DNA from: Halomonas litopenaei
Lineage (GTDB): Bacteria; Pseudomonadota; Gammaproteobacteria; Pseudomonadales; Halomonadaceae
Assembly (NCBI RefSeq): GCF_017303055.1
Contig: NZ_JAEKJT010000007.1
Coordinates: 243,665 to 307,664 of the forward strand
DNA length: 64,000 nucleotides
Reading direction: 5' to 3'
Shown one piece after another: positions 55,590 to 63,838 of the stretch; position 1 is the stretch's first letter, and each line of letters begins with the position of its first letter. The notes beneath the pieces are model-generated. The model saw nothing but the letters and a program-made list of their open reading frames with translations, ran no database searches and had not been told where the DNA came from. Both the position numbers and the translations under genes were made by a program.

Positions 55590-56321
55590 ATGCTGATTCG
55601 TAGCCTGACCAGCGCCGGCATCATTCTCGGCCTGATCCTTGTCTTCCTGCTCGGCGTCTGGGCCCAGTCCAGCGGCGCCATCGATGACTTTCTGTGGTAC
55701 TTGCCGGACGTCCAGTACCTAGCCGCCCAGCACCTGTGGTTGACGTTCCTGTCGGGGGGCCTCGCGATTCTGGTCGCCATTCCGCTGGGCATCTGGCTAT
55801 CACGCCCGAGCATGAGTCGTGCCGCCGAGTCATTGATGCAGGTCCTCAACGTCGGCACGACCATTCCCACCCTGGCGGTGCTGGCGCTGTCCATGAGCTT
55901 TCTTGGCATTGGTACCGTGCCCGCGGTGTTTGGCCTGTTCGTGGCCACCCTGCTGCCGATCACGCGCAACACCTATGCCGGACTCAAGGGCGTTTCCCCG
56001 GCCCTGAAGGAAGCCGCTGCCGGTATTGGCATGTCGCCGGTCCAGCGCCTGTTCAAGGTCGAGCTGCCCAATGCCCTGTACGTGATCTTTGCGGGTATCA
56101 GAACCGCCCTGACGATCAACGTTGGCACCGTGCCCCTGGCCTTTCTGATCGGTGCAGGCGGCCTGGGCGAGCTGATCTTCACCGGCATCGATCTGTACGA
56201 TCCGATCATGATGCTGTCTGGCGCCATTCCCACGGCCATGCTGGCCATCGTGGTGGATGCCTTGATAGCGGGGATCGCCTTCGTGATCGTGCCACGCGGC
56301 GTCAATCCGGCGCGCGCTTGA
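55590..56321 (+). CDS. Osmolyte/quaternary-amine ABC importer, permease 2
   Basis: 243 residues, about six membrane helices. Landmarks: LSGGLAILVAIPLGIWLSRP, LLPITRNTYAGLKGVSPALKEAAAGIGMS and LIGAGGLGELIFTGIDLYD. Paralogue of permease 1, consistent with a heterodimeric channel. Starts 4 bases after the ATPase stop with AAAGGAG upstream. Confidence 0.9.
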   Translation: MLIRSLTSAGIILGLILVFLLGVWAQSSGAIDDFLWYLPDVQYLAAQHLWLTFLSGGLAILVAIPLGIWLSRPSMSRAAESLMQVLNVGTTIPTLAVLALSMSFLGIGTVPAVFGLFVATLLPITRNTYAGLKGVSPALKEAAAGIGMSPVQRLFKVELPNALYVIFAGIRTALTINVGTVPLAFLIGAGGLGELIFTGIDLYDPIMMLSGAIPTAMLAIVVDALIAGIAFVIVPRGVNPARA

Positions 56322-56383
56322 TGCAGCGTCGTCCCTTGTCCCCCATTGACTCCCCTCACAAGACCTCAACTGGAGCATGCAGC

Positions 56384-57265
56384 ATGAAGACATTGATGAC
56401 CGCACTGACTGGCCTGGCCCTCGTCTCCACGAGCGCCGCCGTGAGCGCCAACGACGTGGTGGTTGGCGGCAAGAACTTTACCGAGCAACAGCTGCTGGCC
56501 AGCATGACCACCCAGTACCTGGACGGACTGGGCTATGACGTCGACAAGCGCGCAGGCATGGGCTCAGCCGTGCTGCGTCAGGCGCAGGAAAACGGCCAGG
56601 TGGACCTTTACTGGGAATACACCGGCACCTCGCTGATCAACTACAACGATGTGACCGAATCTCTCAGCGCTGAGGAAACCTATCAGCGCGTCAAGTCGCT
56701 GGACGCCGAGAAGGGCCTGGTGTGGCTGGAGCCCTCCGCCGCCAACAATACCTATGCCCTGGCCATGCGCGCAGACAGCGTGGAAGAAACGGGTATCACC
56801 AGCCTGTCCGAGCTGGCCAATGCGGTCAACGACGGTCAGGAACTGAGCTTTGCCATGAACGCCGAGTTCTATGCCCGCGAAGACGGTTGGCGGCCGCTGC
56901 AGCAAGCCTACGATTTTCGCGTCGCTCGTAACGCCGTGAAACGCATGGACTCCGGCCTGGTCTACCAGGCACTGCGTGACGCCCAGGTCGACGTTGGCCT
57001 GGTCTTCGCCACCGATGGCCGCATCCCCGCCTTTGACTTCCAGGTGCTGGAAGACGACCAGGGCTTCTTCCCTGCCTACGCGTTGACCCCGGTCGTGCGT
57101 CAGCAAACCCTCGACGCCAACCCTGAGCTGGCCGACCAGATGAACGCGCTTTCAGCGCTGCTGGACGACGACACCATGGCCAGCCTCAACGCCCGAGTGG
57201 ACGTCGAGCGCGAGACCATCGAGGACGTCGCCGAATCCTTCCTCGAGGACAACGACCTGCTGTGA
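56384..57265 (+). CDS. Osmolyte/quaternary-amine ABC importer, periplasmic binding protein
   Basis: 293 residues. Signal peptide about 1-22 (ending AVSAND), no lipobox cysteine, so periplasmic. OpuAC-like: VVGGKNFTEQQLLASMTTQYLDGLGY, GQVDLYWEYTGTSLIN, and PVVRQQTLDANPELADQMN. ATG 56384 with TGGAG upstream; the frame extends further 5' but overlaps permease 2. Last gene of the operon, followed by a terminator. Confidence 0.9.
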   Translation: MKTLMTALTGLALVSTSAAVSANDVVVGGKNFTEQQLLASMTTQYLDGLGYDVDKRAGMGSAVLRQAQENGQVDLYWEYTGTSLINYNDVTESLSAEETYQRVKSLDAEKGLVWLEPSAANNTYALAMRADSVEETGITSLSELANAVNDGQELSFAMNAEFYAREDGWRPLQQAYDFRVARNAVKRMDSGLVYQALRDAQVDVGLVFATDGRIPAFDFQVLEDDQGFFPAYALTPVVRQQTLDANPELADQMNALSALLDDDTMASLNARVDVERETIEDVAESFLEDNDLL

Positions 57266-57271
57266 CCCTTC

Positions 57272-57298
57272 AAGGCCCCCGTTCGGGGGCCTTGTTCC
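57272..57298 (+). terminator. Terminator after the osmolyte ABC operon
   Basis: 9-bp perfect stem pairing 57272-57280 with 57285-57293, loop GTTC, followed by GTTCC. Seven bases after the binding-protein stop. Confidence 0.82.
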
Positions 57299-57364
57299 TA
57301 CCTCACCAGCGTGCAGTGAGCGCTCTCCCCCTGCGGCTCCCCCAGTTCGACAAAGGACCTCCCC

Positions 57365-58690
57365 ATGAGCACTTCCCGGGACGTCATCCACTGGATCCTC
57401 ACGTCTCCTCTGGACCACCTAGATGACGCTCAGTGCCGCCATGCCAAGCGCTGCCTGCTGGACCTTCTCGGCGTCGCCGCCGGCGCCACCGACACGGCCC
57501 TGGCCGAACACGCCCGCCGCTATGTCAGGGTGCAGCACGCAGGTGATCGCCCCTTGCTGTTCTCCTCGTCGACGGCGTCGGCCACCGGCGTCGCCTTGCA
57601 CGGCGCCTGGCTGATCGATGCACTCGACGCCCACGACGGCCAAGTGCTGACCAAGGGCCACGCCGGCGTCGCCATCCTGCCGGGATTGCTGGCGCTGCCC
57701 GAGATCGAGCAGGTCATCGGCAGGGCCTTTCTCGGCCTGCTGGCGATGGGCTACGAGATCGCCACCCGGGCCGGCATCGCGCTGCACGCCTCGAGTCCCG
57801 ACTATCACACCTCGGGGGCCTGGAACGCGCTGGGCGTGGCAGCGGTGACGGCGCGCCTCAAGGGCCTCGCCCCGGCCCAGCTGGAACACGCCCTCGGCAT
57901 CGCCGAATTCTATGGTCCGCGTAGCCAGATGATGCGCTGCATCGATCACCCGACCATGCTCAAGGATGGCTCCGGCTGGGGCGCCCAGGCAGGCGTCGCG
58001 GCCACCCTGCTGGCCGAGGACGGCTTCACCGGCGCCCCGGCGGTGACCCTGTGTGCCGAGCAGCACGCCGCGGTATGGGGCGATCTGGGACGACGCGACT
58101 ACCTGTCGGAGCAGTACTTCAAGGCCTATCCGGTGTGCCGCTGGGCCCAGCCGGCGGTGGAGGCGGTACTCGCCATACCCGCCGCCGAACGCCAGGTGGA
58201 CAATATCGAACGCATCGAGATCACCACCTTCCACGAGGCCAGGCGCCTGCACACCATCGCCCCGACCACCACCGAACAGGCCCAGTACAGCCTGCCCTGG
58301 TCGGTGGCCTGCGCCCTCGATCGCGGCACCATCGACGTCGCCGCCATCAGTCGCGATCTCGGCGACGATGCTCTGGTGGCACTGTCACGGCGGGTGACGA
58401 TCACCGAATGCGATGACTACAACGCACGCTTCCCGGCCGAGCGCTGGGCCAGCGTCACGCTGTATCTACGCGATGGTCGCCGTATCCAGAGCCCTGCCAT
58501 GGAAGCCCGCGGCAACCCCCACAATCCGCTGAGCGATGACGAGATCTCTGCCAAGTTTCAGGCCCTGGCGAGCCCGGTGCTGGGCCATCGCGCCAACAAG
58601 ATCGAGCATGTGATAGGTGATCTGGAGCAGCGTCCCGTAGGTGACCTGCTGGCCCTGCTGTCGCCACCCACCACAGGAGATGCCATATGA
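57365..58690 (+). CDS. MmgE/PrpD-family protein
   Basis: 441 residues, cytoplasmic. Family marks: LLDLLGVAAGATDT, HGAWLIDALDAHDGQ, HASSPDYHTSGAWNALGVAAV and SEQYFKAYPVCRWAQPAVEAV. PrpD is 2-methylcitrate dehydratase, but many relatives act on other substrates (for example iminodisuccinate epimerase), so the reaction is open. Its stop overlaps the SDR gene start by ATGA: the two surely work together. No prpB/prpC nearby, so methylcitrate cycle is unlikely. Confidence 0.86.
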   Translation: MSTSRDVIHWILTSPLDHLDDAQCRHAKRCLLDLLGVAAGATDTALAEHARRYVRVQHAGDRPLLFSSSTASATGVALHGAWLIDALDAHDGQVLTKGHAGVAILPGLLALPEIEQVIGRAFLGLLAMGYEIATRAGIALHASSPDYHTSGAWNALGVAAVTARLKGLAPAQLEHALGIAEFYGPRSQMMRCIDHPTMLKDGSGWGAQAGVAATLLAEDGFTGAPAVTLCAEQHAAVWGDLGRRDYLSEQYFKAYPVCRWAQPAVEAVLAIPAAERQVDNIERIEITTFHEARRLHTIAPTTTEQAQYSLPWSVACALDRGTIDVAAISRDLGDDALVALSRRVTITECDDYNARFPAERWASVTLYLRDGRRIQSPAMEARGNPHNPLSDDEISAKFQALASPVLGHRANKIEHVIGDLEQRPVGDLLALLSPPTTGDAI

Positions 58691-59436
58691 CCCACACGCT
58701 AGCTGGCGTGGTAGTGATCACCGGAGGTTCCCGCGGTATCGGCCGTGCCACCGCCCTGGCCTGCGCCCGTGCCGGTGCGCGGGTCGCCTTCAGCTATCGC
58801 AGCGATGACGCCGCCGCCCGGGACACCCTGGAAGCCTGTCAGGCACTGACCGGTGAAGACGGCGCCATGGCCGTCAAGGCCGACGTGGTCGACGAGGCTC
58901 AGGTGATGGCACTGTTCACCAGTACGCGACAACGCCTGGGCCCGATCACCGGGGTGGTCAACAACGCCGGTATCGTGGCGCCCTCCATGCCACTGGCGGA
59001 TATGGCAGTGGAGCGCCTGCGTCAGGTGGTCGACACCAATGTGCTGGGCGCCCTGCTGGTCGCCCGGGAAGCCGCGCGCGCGCTGGTCGACCAGGGTGCC
59101 CTGGTCAACGTCAGTTCCATGGCCTCGCGCCTGGGTTCGCCCAACGAGTACGTCGACTACGCCGCCAGCAAGGGCGCACTGGATACACTGACCATCGGCT
59201 TGAGCAAGGAACTGGGCCCCCGTGGCATTCGCGTCAATGCCGTGCGCCCCGGCTTGATCGAGACCGATATCCATGCCCGGGCAGGCCGACCGGAGCGGCT
59301 GGCCGAACTCGGGCCCGGCTGTCCGCTGGGGCGTGCCGGTCGACCGGAAGAGGTCGCCGAGGCCATCATCTGGCTGCTGTCCGACGCGGCCTCCTATGTG
59401 ACGGGGACCTTTATTGATCCCGCCGGAGGACGCTAG
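58687..59436 (+). CDS. Short-chain dehydrogenase/reductase
   Basis: 249 residues. Cofactor-binding TGGSRGIGRATAL near residue 12, NNAG near 92, catalytic Ser in VNVSSMASRL, and YAASKGALDTL with the Tyr-x3-Lys pair near 156-160; RPGLIETD follows. NAD(P)H-dependent, classical FabG-like. Co-translated with the MmgE/PrpD gene, so it probably oxidises or reduces the product or substrate of that enzyme. Confidence 0.9.
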   Translation: MTHTLAGVVVITGGSRGIGRATALACARAGARVAFSYRSDDAAARDTLEACQALTGEDGAMAVKADVVDEAQVMALFTSTRQRLGPITGVVNNAGIVAPSMPLADMAVERLRQVVDTNVLGALLVAREAARALVDQGALVNVSSMASRLGSPNEYVDYAASKGALDTLTIGLSKELGPRGIRVNAVRPGLIETDIHARAGRPERLAELGPGCPLGRAGRPEEVAEAIIWLLSDAASYVTGTFIDPAGGR

Positions 59437-59446
59437 GGCTTGTCTG

Positions 59447-59535
59447 AAAAGTGCCTGCGCTCGTCGGGACTTGACCCAGGTCGCCTCGCCGTCTGTCGTG
59501 TTGACGTATAGAAGATGGTGCTGTCAGGCACTTTT
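59447..59535. repeat. Inverted repeat flanking about 67 bases
   Basis: AAAAGTGCCTG (59447-59457) reappears inverted as CAGGCACTTTT (59525-59535). The enclosed 67 bases have no gene. The plus-strand right arm ends in a short T-run and is followed by a second stem (59537-59543 with 59549-59555). It could be a long-looped transcription stop, or a small miniature element. Confidence 0.6.
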
Positions 59536-59574
59536 TGCCCCGGGCGGTCCGGGGCCTCACACGGAGCCTCCTCC

Positions 59575-59751
59575 ATGGACACTCGCTTCTATCTTCTTAT
59601 CGTCGCAGTCCTCATCGGGCTGGGCGTCATCCACTGGATCGGCTTTCGCCTGCTCAAGCGCAAGCTGCAACCGCCCCAGCAAAGCGATCTCCCCCGCGAC
59701 GCCACGCCCGGGCTTTCCAGAGACAACAGCGATAGTCGTGACAAACGTTGA
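59575..59751 (+). CDS. Small single-span membrane protein
   Basis: 58 residues: one hydrophobic segment (FYLLIVAVLIGLGVIHWIG, about 5-23) and a hydrophilic tail rich in Ser, Asp and Arg. GGAG lies 9 bases before the ATG. No family recognised. The short length makes this tentative, but the segment and codon use look real, and the nitrilase gene follows 60 bases later. Confidence 0.5.
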   Translation: MDTRFYLLIVAVLIGLGVIHWIGFRLLKRKLQPPQQSDLPRDATPGLSRDNSDSRDKR

Positions 59752-59811
59752 TCCGCCGAGCGAATTACGGCACCTTGTGGCGCCCTGCCCCCACCCTCAG
59801 GAATCCCAGCC

Positions 59812-60669
59812 ATGCAGCATCAGGCCAAGCAGCACCAGGAACAGCTACAGGTCGCCTGCGCCCAGATCAACACGCGCCTCGGTGACGTCGAGGCCAATCT
59901 CGCCCATCACCTCGACGTGATCCACGACGCCCGCCGTCGTGGCGTGGAATTGCTGGTCTTTCCCGAACTCTCATTGACCGGTTACGGCCTGGGCCCAAGG
60001 GTGCTGGAGGTGGCCATGCCATCGGAGGACCCACGGCTGATCCAGCTGGCCAAGGCGGCCGCCGGCATGCAGGTCATCGTCGGCTTCGTCGAGGAAGCCA
60101 GCCCCGGTGAGATCTACAATGCCCTGGCCATTTTACAGGACGGTCGAGTGGCCGCCGTGCATCGCAAGCTCAACCTGCCCACCTATGGCGGTCTTGAGGA
60201 AGGCAAGTGGTTCAGCCACGGCAGCCGCCTGACGGAAGTTCCGGTTCGTCCGGGATGGAGCACCACCTCGATGATCTGCGCCGACCTGTGGAACCCAGCG
60301 CTGGTTCATGCTGCCCTGCTGGCACGGCCTGCCGTCCTCTGCGCGCCGATCAACTCCGCATCCGGCATCGTCTCCGAGGACTTCTCCAATGAAGACAACT
60401 GGGTGCTGAATGTGCGTTTCTACGCCATGACCTACGGCACACCGGTATTGATGGCCAATCGATACGGAGCAGAGGGTGACAGTCACTTCTGGGGAGGGTC
60501 GCGGATTCTCGGGCCCCGCGGCGACACCTTGGCCGAGGCGGAGGATCGCGAAATGCTGATTCACGCCGAACTGTCGCGCACCGCCATCGCCCGTGCGCGC
60601 TTCGAGCTGCCCACCCTGCGAGATGCGGACAGCCCCTTGATACGTGAGTTGATGGCAGGCTATCGCTAG
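59812..60669 (+). CDS. Nitrilase-superfamily carbon-nitrogen hydrolase
   Basis: 285 residues, cytoplasmic. The catalytic triad is visible: Glu52 in FPELSLTGYG, Lys119 in RKLNLPTYGG and Cys156 in MICADLWNP. Acts on an amide or nitrile bond; the particular substrate (for example a carbamoyl amine or omega-amide) cannot be read from the sequence. Follows the small membrane protein gene. Confidence 0.88.
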   Translation: MQHQAKQHQEQLQVACAQINTRLGDVEANLAHHLDVIHDARRRGVELLVFPELSLTGYGLGPRVLEVAMPSEDPRLIQLAKAAAGMQVIVGFVEEASPGEIYNALAILQDGRVAAVHRKLNLPTYGGLEEGKWFSHGSRLTEVPVRPGWSTTSMICADLWNPALVHAALLARPAVLCAPINSASGIVSEDFSNEDNWVLNVRFYAMTYGTPVLMANRYGAEGDSHFWGGSRILGPRGDTLAEAEDREMLIHAELSRTAIARARFELPTLRDADSPLIRELMAGYR

Positions 60670-60711
60670 CAAAACACGGGGTCAGGCTGCCGCGAAAACG
60701 CGCGCCAGAAA

Positions 60712-60720
60712 TGCTAGAAT
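60712..60720 (+). promoter_or_regulatory. Extended -10 promoter upstream of gluconokinase
   Basis: TGCTAGAAT (60712-60720) fits an extended -10 element (TGn plus a box matching 5 of 6). It lies 38 bases before the gluconokinase ATG. No convincing -35 box. Confidence 0.5.
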
Positions 60721-60757
60721 CGCCTTTCACTTTCTGAACATCGGCGCGCCCCTCTAC

Positions 60758-61309
60758 ATGAACACAGCTTCTCGCCCTCGCCTGTCCACTCCCCCTCTGA
60801 GCATGCTCGTCATGGGCGTTTCGGGCTCAGGCAAATCCCACATCGGGCGTTTGCTGGCCGAGCGGACGGGAGCCAAGTTCATCGACGGCGATGACTACCA
60901 CAGCCGCGACAACATCGCCAAGATGTCCCGGGGCGAACCACTGAACGACGAAGATCGCCAGGGCTGGCTCGACACCCTGGCCGGCCTGTATCGCGAACAT
61001 CGTCAGACCGGCCAGCCCCTGGTGATCGGCTGCTCGGCCCTGAAGCGACAGTACCGAGACCTGCTGCGCGCCGGCGCCGCGGACCTGAAGATCCTGTACC
61101 TTCACGGCAGTCAGGAACTGCTGCTATCGCGCCTCAACAGCCGCGGGCAGCACTTCTTTGCTGGTGAGCATATGCTGCGAAACCAGCTGGCCACGCTGGA
61201 GATGCCCGGTGATGACGAAGCGATTCGTTGTGACATCGAGAGCACCCCTGACGCCATCATCGACCGCTTTATCTCGGAACTGGCGACATCGCCGGATGCA
61301 GCGCGCTGA
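60758..61309 (+). CDS. gntK: Gluconokinase
   Basis: Phosphorylates gluconate to 6-phosphogluconate, feeding the Entner-Doudoroff pathway. P-loop GVSGSGKSHIG at residues 20-30, then FIDGDDYHSRDNIAKMSRGEPLNDEDRQGWL and VIGCSALKRQYRDLLR, characteristic of the GntK family. 183 residues. The ATG 60758 lacks a clear ribosome-binding site; ATG 60803 is an alternative. Stands near dgoK-dgoA, in line with sugar-acid use. Confidence 0.9.
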   Translation: MNTASRPRLSTPPLSMLVMGVSGSGKSHIGRLLAERTGAKFIDGDDYHSRDNIAKMSRGEPLNDEDRQGWLDTLAGLYREHRQTGQPLVIGCSALKRQYRDLLRAGAADLKILYLHGSQELLLSRLNSRGQHFFAGEHMLRNQLATLEMPGDDEAIRCDIESTPDAIIDRFISELATSPDAAR

Positions 61310-61467
61310 AAAGGATGACCAGCGGTGTGGAAAACGCTGACTTCTCCTACCCTTTCCTGCATGAGCATACTTTCTCGCCAATGCAGCAGTAATGAACGCC
61401 TTACACTCTGTCACTTAGTCGTCATGTTTCGTCTCATCCCTACGCTGATCGTCAGCCATGTCGTTAA

Positions 61468-61505
61468 CCGTCAGCTTTGTCACCGACCGTCAGCTTTGTC
61501 ACCGA
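61468..61505. repeat. 19-bp exact tandem duplication
   Basis: CCGTCAGCTTTGTCACCGA occurs twice in direct succession (61468-61486 and 61487-61505) in the gap between gntK and the MoaF-like gene. It may be a simple duplication or a pair of binding sites for the downstream gene. Confidence 0.8.
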
Positions 61506-61590
61506 CAAGGGGGGTATGAGGCGTTTTTCCCGTTGATATGTCCAACACTACCTCGGCTCTCGCAGTCGATCGTCGAACAAGGAGAATCCC

Positions 61591-61899
61591 ATGTCCGATC
61601 CGATGGTAGGCAAGACGTTTGAGTTCAGCTGTGACGGCAAGACCTGGGGCGTGGTCTTCGAAAACGCTACGCGCATGCGTCATCGCCTGCATGGCTCGCC
61701 CACCACATCGCAGCCAAGCGACACCAGCTGCGCCTATCTCGCAACACCCGTGGATGATCACCGAATCTTTGTCTATGGCTTGGAGGACAAAGGTCTGGCA
61801 CTACGTTACGTCCTCGACTTCAATAGCATGACCTTTATTGGCCACGGAGCCTTCGCCGACCCACGTGCCGACTACCGCGGCGAGTTCCGTCCGTCCTGA
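61591..61899 (+). CDS. Small protein, possibly MoaF/calycin-like
   Basis: 102 residues, beta-rich by pattern (GKTFEFSCDGKTWGVVFENATRMRHRLHG, then YVLDFNSMTFIGHGAF), recalling the small MoaF-related lipocalin-like barrel. AAGGAG lies 7 bases before the ATG. The family assignment is tentative and the function unknown. A terminator follows at 62036. Confidence 0.5.
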   Translation: MSDPMVGKTFEFSCDGKTWGVVFENATRMRHRLHGSPTTSQPSDTSCAYLATPVDDHRIFVYGLEDKGLALRYVLDFNSMTFIGHGAFADPRADYRGEFRPS

Positions 61900-62035
61900 G
61901 GGGCTGCCAGCTTCTGCCTCTCGTTGGTCCCGTTGGAACTATGCCGCCCAATGACCGGCTAAGCGACAGAGTTGTCCGTCTACAGCGGTCCCACAAAGAC
62001 TATCCGTCAGTCGCCATCCACTAGAAACAAAAAGT

Positions 62036-62060
62036 CCGGCTCCATGGGAGCCGGTCTTTT
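62036..62060. terminator. Bidirectional terminator between convergent genes
   Basis: 8-bp perfect stem pairing 62036-62043 with 62047-62054, flanked by AAAAAGT on the left and TCTTTT on the right, so it can work in both directions. It lies between the rightward MoaF-like gene and the leftward dgoK. Confidence 0.82.
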
Positions 62061-62164
62061 CCTGACGATAGTCATCCGCCAAGGCAATTCGTCAGGGCAG
62101 GTCGTCAGAGCAGTTTATCAGGGCAATCGCCCCGGGGGAGCGTACGAGCACCACTCCCCCCGCG

Positions 62165-63085
62165 TTACGTCAGCCGATGACGCTCCGCCAGTGCGATCAA
62201 TCCCGCCAGGGTCGCGCTGTCGCTGTCTACCTCATCCACCGCGATAGCGTGGCGTTCCAGCGCCTGGCGATACAGCGGGTTGAGCCCCGAGGACCCCACC
62301 AGCACGACACCGGCCTGCTGCTCGATCAGATGCTCGCGCTGGGCAAGCACCTCAGCACCAATCAACACTCCGGAGAGAAAACTGCCCACCTGAGAAGCCT
62401 GCAGGCCCGCGTACAGGTGGCGGCTGCGGCCTTCGAACAGCGCGTGCATCAGCCCAGCGGGATGTTCCGCTGCTGCTAACCCTTGGGCAAAGCCGTGCGC
62501 ATCGAAGGCATCGCCGCTGTTGTCGGCCGTCCTCGACGGCTCTCCCGGCAGCGTGTGGAAGCGCACGGCGTGATAGAGCTCGCCGGTCATCATGGTCGAA
62601 AAATCCACCAAGCGATCGCCTTCCAGTCTGGCCCACTTGCTGTGGGTGCCTGGCAGGCAGCATACACCGCTACTGAGTCCTTTCAGGGCGAAGGCACCAA
62701 ACGCCTGAATTTCCTCGCCCCGCATCACATCCACGTGATCGTCTCGCACCACCTTGAGACCGGGCACGATCCAGGCGTTGTCGAGCCCCGGCGCGGGCAC
62801 CACATTGTCGGCCAGATCCAGCGCCGAACGGGGGACCTCCAGCTGCGGTGCTTCGCTCCAGCCCCGCGCCGATCCGACCATACCGGACAGATACACCGGC
62901 ACCTTGCCGCCCTCACGCCAGGCACCCACCTGGGCTTCACAGTAATGGGGGAATTCGGCTGTCGTCAGCGAGCGCAGCCCCGCATCGGAACGTACGCTCT
63001 CCAGACACTCTCCGCTCTGCCGATCGACCAGAAAGGCACGGAAGTTACTGGTTCCCCAATCAATCGCAATCAGGCGCTCGCTCAT
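62165..63085 (-). CDS. dgoK: 2-dehydro-3-deoxygalactonokinase
   Basis: Phosphorylates 2-keto-3-deoxygalactonate, the step before the aldolase in the De Ley-Doudoroff galactonate pathway. Landmarks: IAIDWGTSNFRAFLVD at the N-terminus, CCLPGTHSKWARLEGDRLVDFSTMMTGELY, and VVLVGSSGLNPLYRQAL. 306 residues. Its start overlaps the dgoA stop by ATGA, so the two form one unit. Confidence 0.92.
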   Translation of the reverse strand: MSERLIAIDWGTSNFRAFLVDRQSGECLESVRSDAGLRSLTTAEFPHYCEAQVGAWREGGKVPVYLSGMVGSARGWSEAPQLEVPRSALDLADNVVPAPGLDNAWIVPGLKVVRDDHVDVMRGEEIQAFGAFALKGLSSGVCCLPGTHSKWARLEGDRLVDFSTMMTGELYHAVRFHTLPGEPSRTADNSGDAFDAHGFAQGLAAAEHPAGLMHALFEGRSRHLYAGLQASQVGSFLSGVLIGAEVLAQREHLIEQQAGVVLVGSSGLNPLYRQALERHAIAVDEVDSDSATLAGLIALAERHRLT

Positions 63086-63750
63086 GCCCCGGCTCCTGCA
63101 CTGGCGCTACCGGCCAGGCTCTGCCATTCGTCCACCAGCTCACGGGCGATCTTGCCGACCTCGTCTGCGCTGCGGCCTGGCTTGTACAGATTGCTGCCGA
63201 AACCAAACCCGGCCACGCCCACCGCATGCCACTCCGCCATGTTGGAACGCTCGATACCACCGACGGCCAGCACCGGCAGGTGCTTGGGCAGAATGGCGCT
63301 GATGTCCTTCAAGTACCCCGTCCCAAGACGTGCGGCGGGGAACAGCTTGAGCGCAACGGCACCGGCGCGCGCGGCAGCCAGCGCTTCCGTCGGCGTCATG
63401 CAGCCGATCATCGGGGCAAGACCCCGCTCAGCACCCAGCGTGACCAGCGAAGGATCGGTGTTCGGCGTGATCATCAGTGGTGCGCCAAGTGACGCCAGCT
63501 TGGCCGTATCGTCCGCTTCCAGCACGGTACCGGCGCCGATCAGCACGTTCTCAGGGCTACAGGCAACGGCACGCTCGATGCTGTCCCAGGGCTGCGGTGA
63601 ATTCAGTGGAATCTCGATCAGACGAAAGCCAGCTTCCACTAGAGCACCACAGACCGGCTCGATCTCATCGGGCGTAATACCACGCAGGATGGCCACCAGC
63701 GGCATCTCCTTCATGGCAGCATCAAGCACAGCGCGCTGGGCATCATTCAT
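63082..63750 (-). CDS. dgoA: 2-dehydro-3-deoxy-6-phosphogalactonate aldolase
   Basis: Cleaves the phosphorylated sugar acid to pyruvate and glyceraldehyde 3-phosphate. KDPG/KDPGal aldolase marks: LVAILRG, FRLIEIPLNSP with the catalytic Glu, GAGTVL, and VALKLFPAA with the Schiff-base lysine. About 222 residues from ATG 63750, which has GAGG 9 bases upstream; an ATG 15 bases earlier has no site. First gene of the dgoA-dgoK pair. Confidence 0.92.
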   Translation of the reverse strand: MNDAQRAVLDAAMKEMPLVAILRGITPDEIEPVCGALVEAGFRLIEIPLNSPQPWDSIERAVACSPENVLIGAGTVLEADDTAKLASLGAPLMITPNTDPSLVTLGAERGLAPMIGCMTPTEALAAARAGAVALKLFPAARLGTGYLKDISAILPKHLPVLAVGGIERSNMAEWHAVGVAGFGFGSNLYKPGRSADEVGKIARELVDEWQSLAGSASAGAGA

Positions 63751-63808
63751 GTCAGCAGTCCTCATCGAGTCGACAACGGAGAAATAACGGTTTCACATGA
63801 TACGACGA

Positions 63809-63828
63809 AGGGCGGCCAAGGCCGCCCT
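63809..63828 (-). terminator. Hairpin between the TRAP permease gene and dgoA
   Basis: 9-bp perfect stem pairing 63809-63817 with 63820-63828, 11 bases after the TRAP permease stop on the minus strand. T-run is weak, so it may be a leaky stop that sets transporter and enzyme levels apart. Confidence 0.65.
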
Positions 63829-63838
63829 CTCAGGTCAA

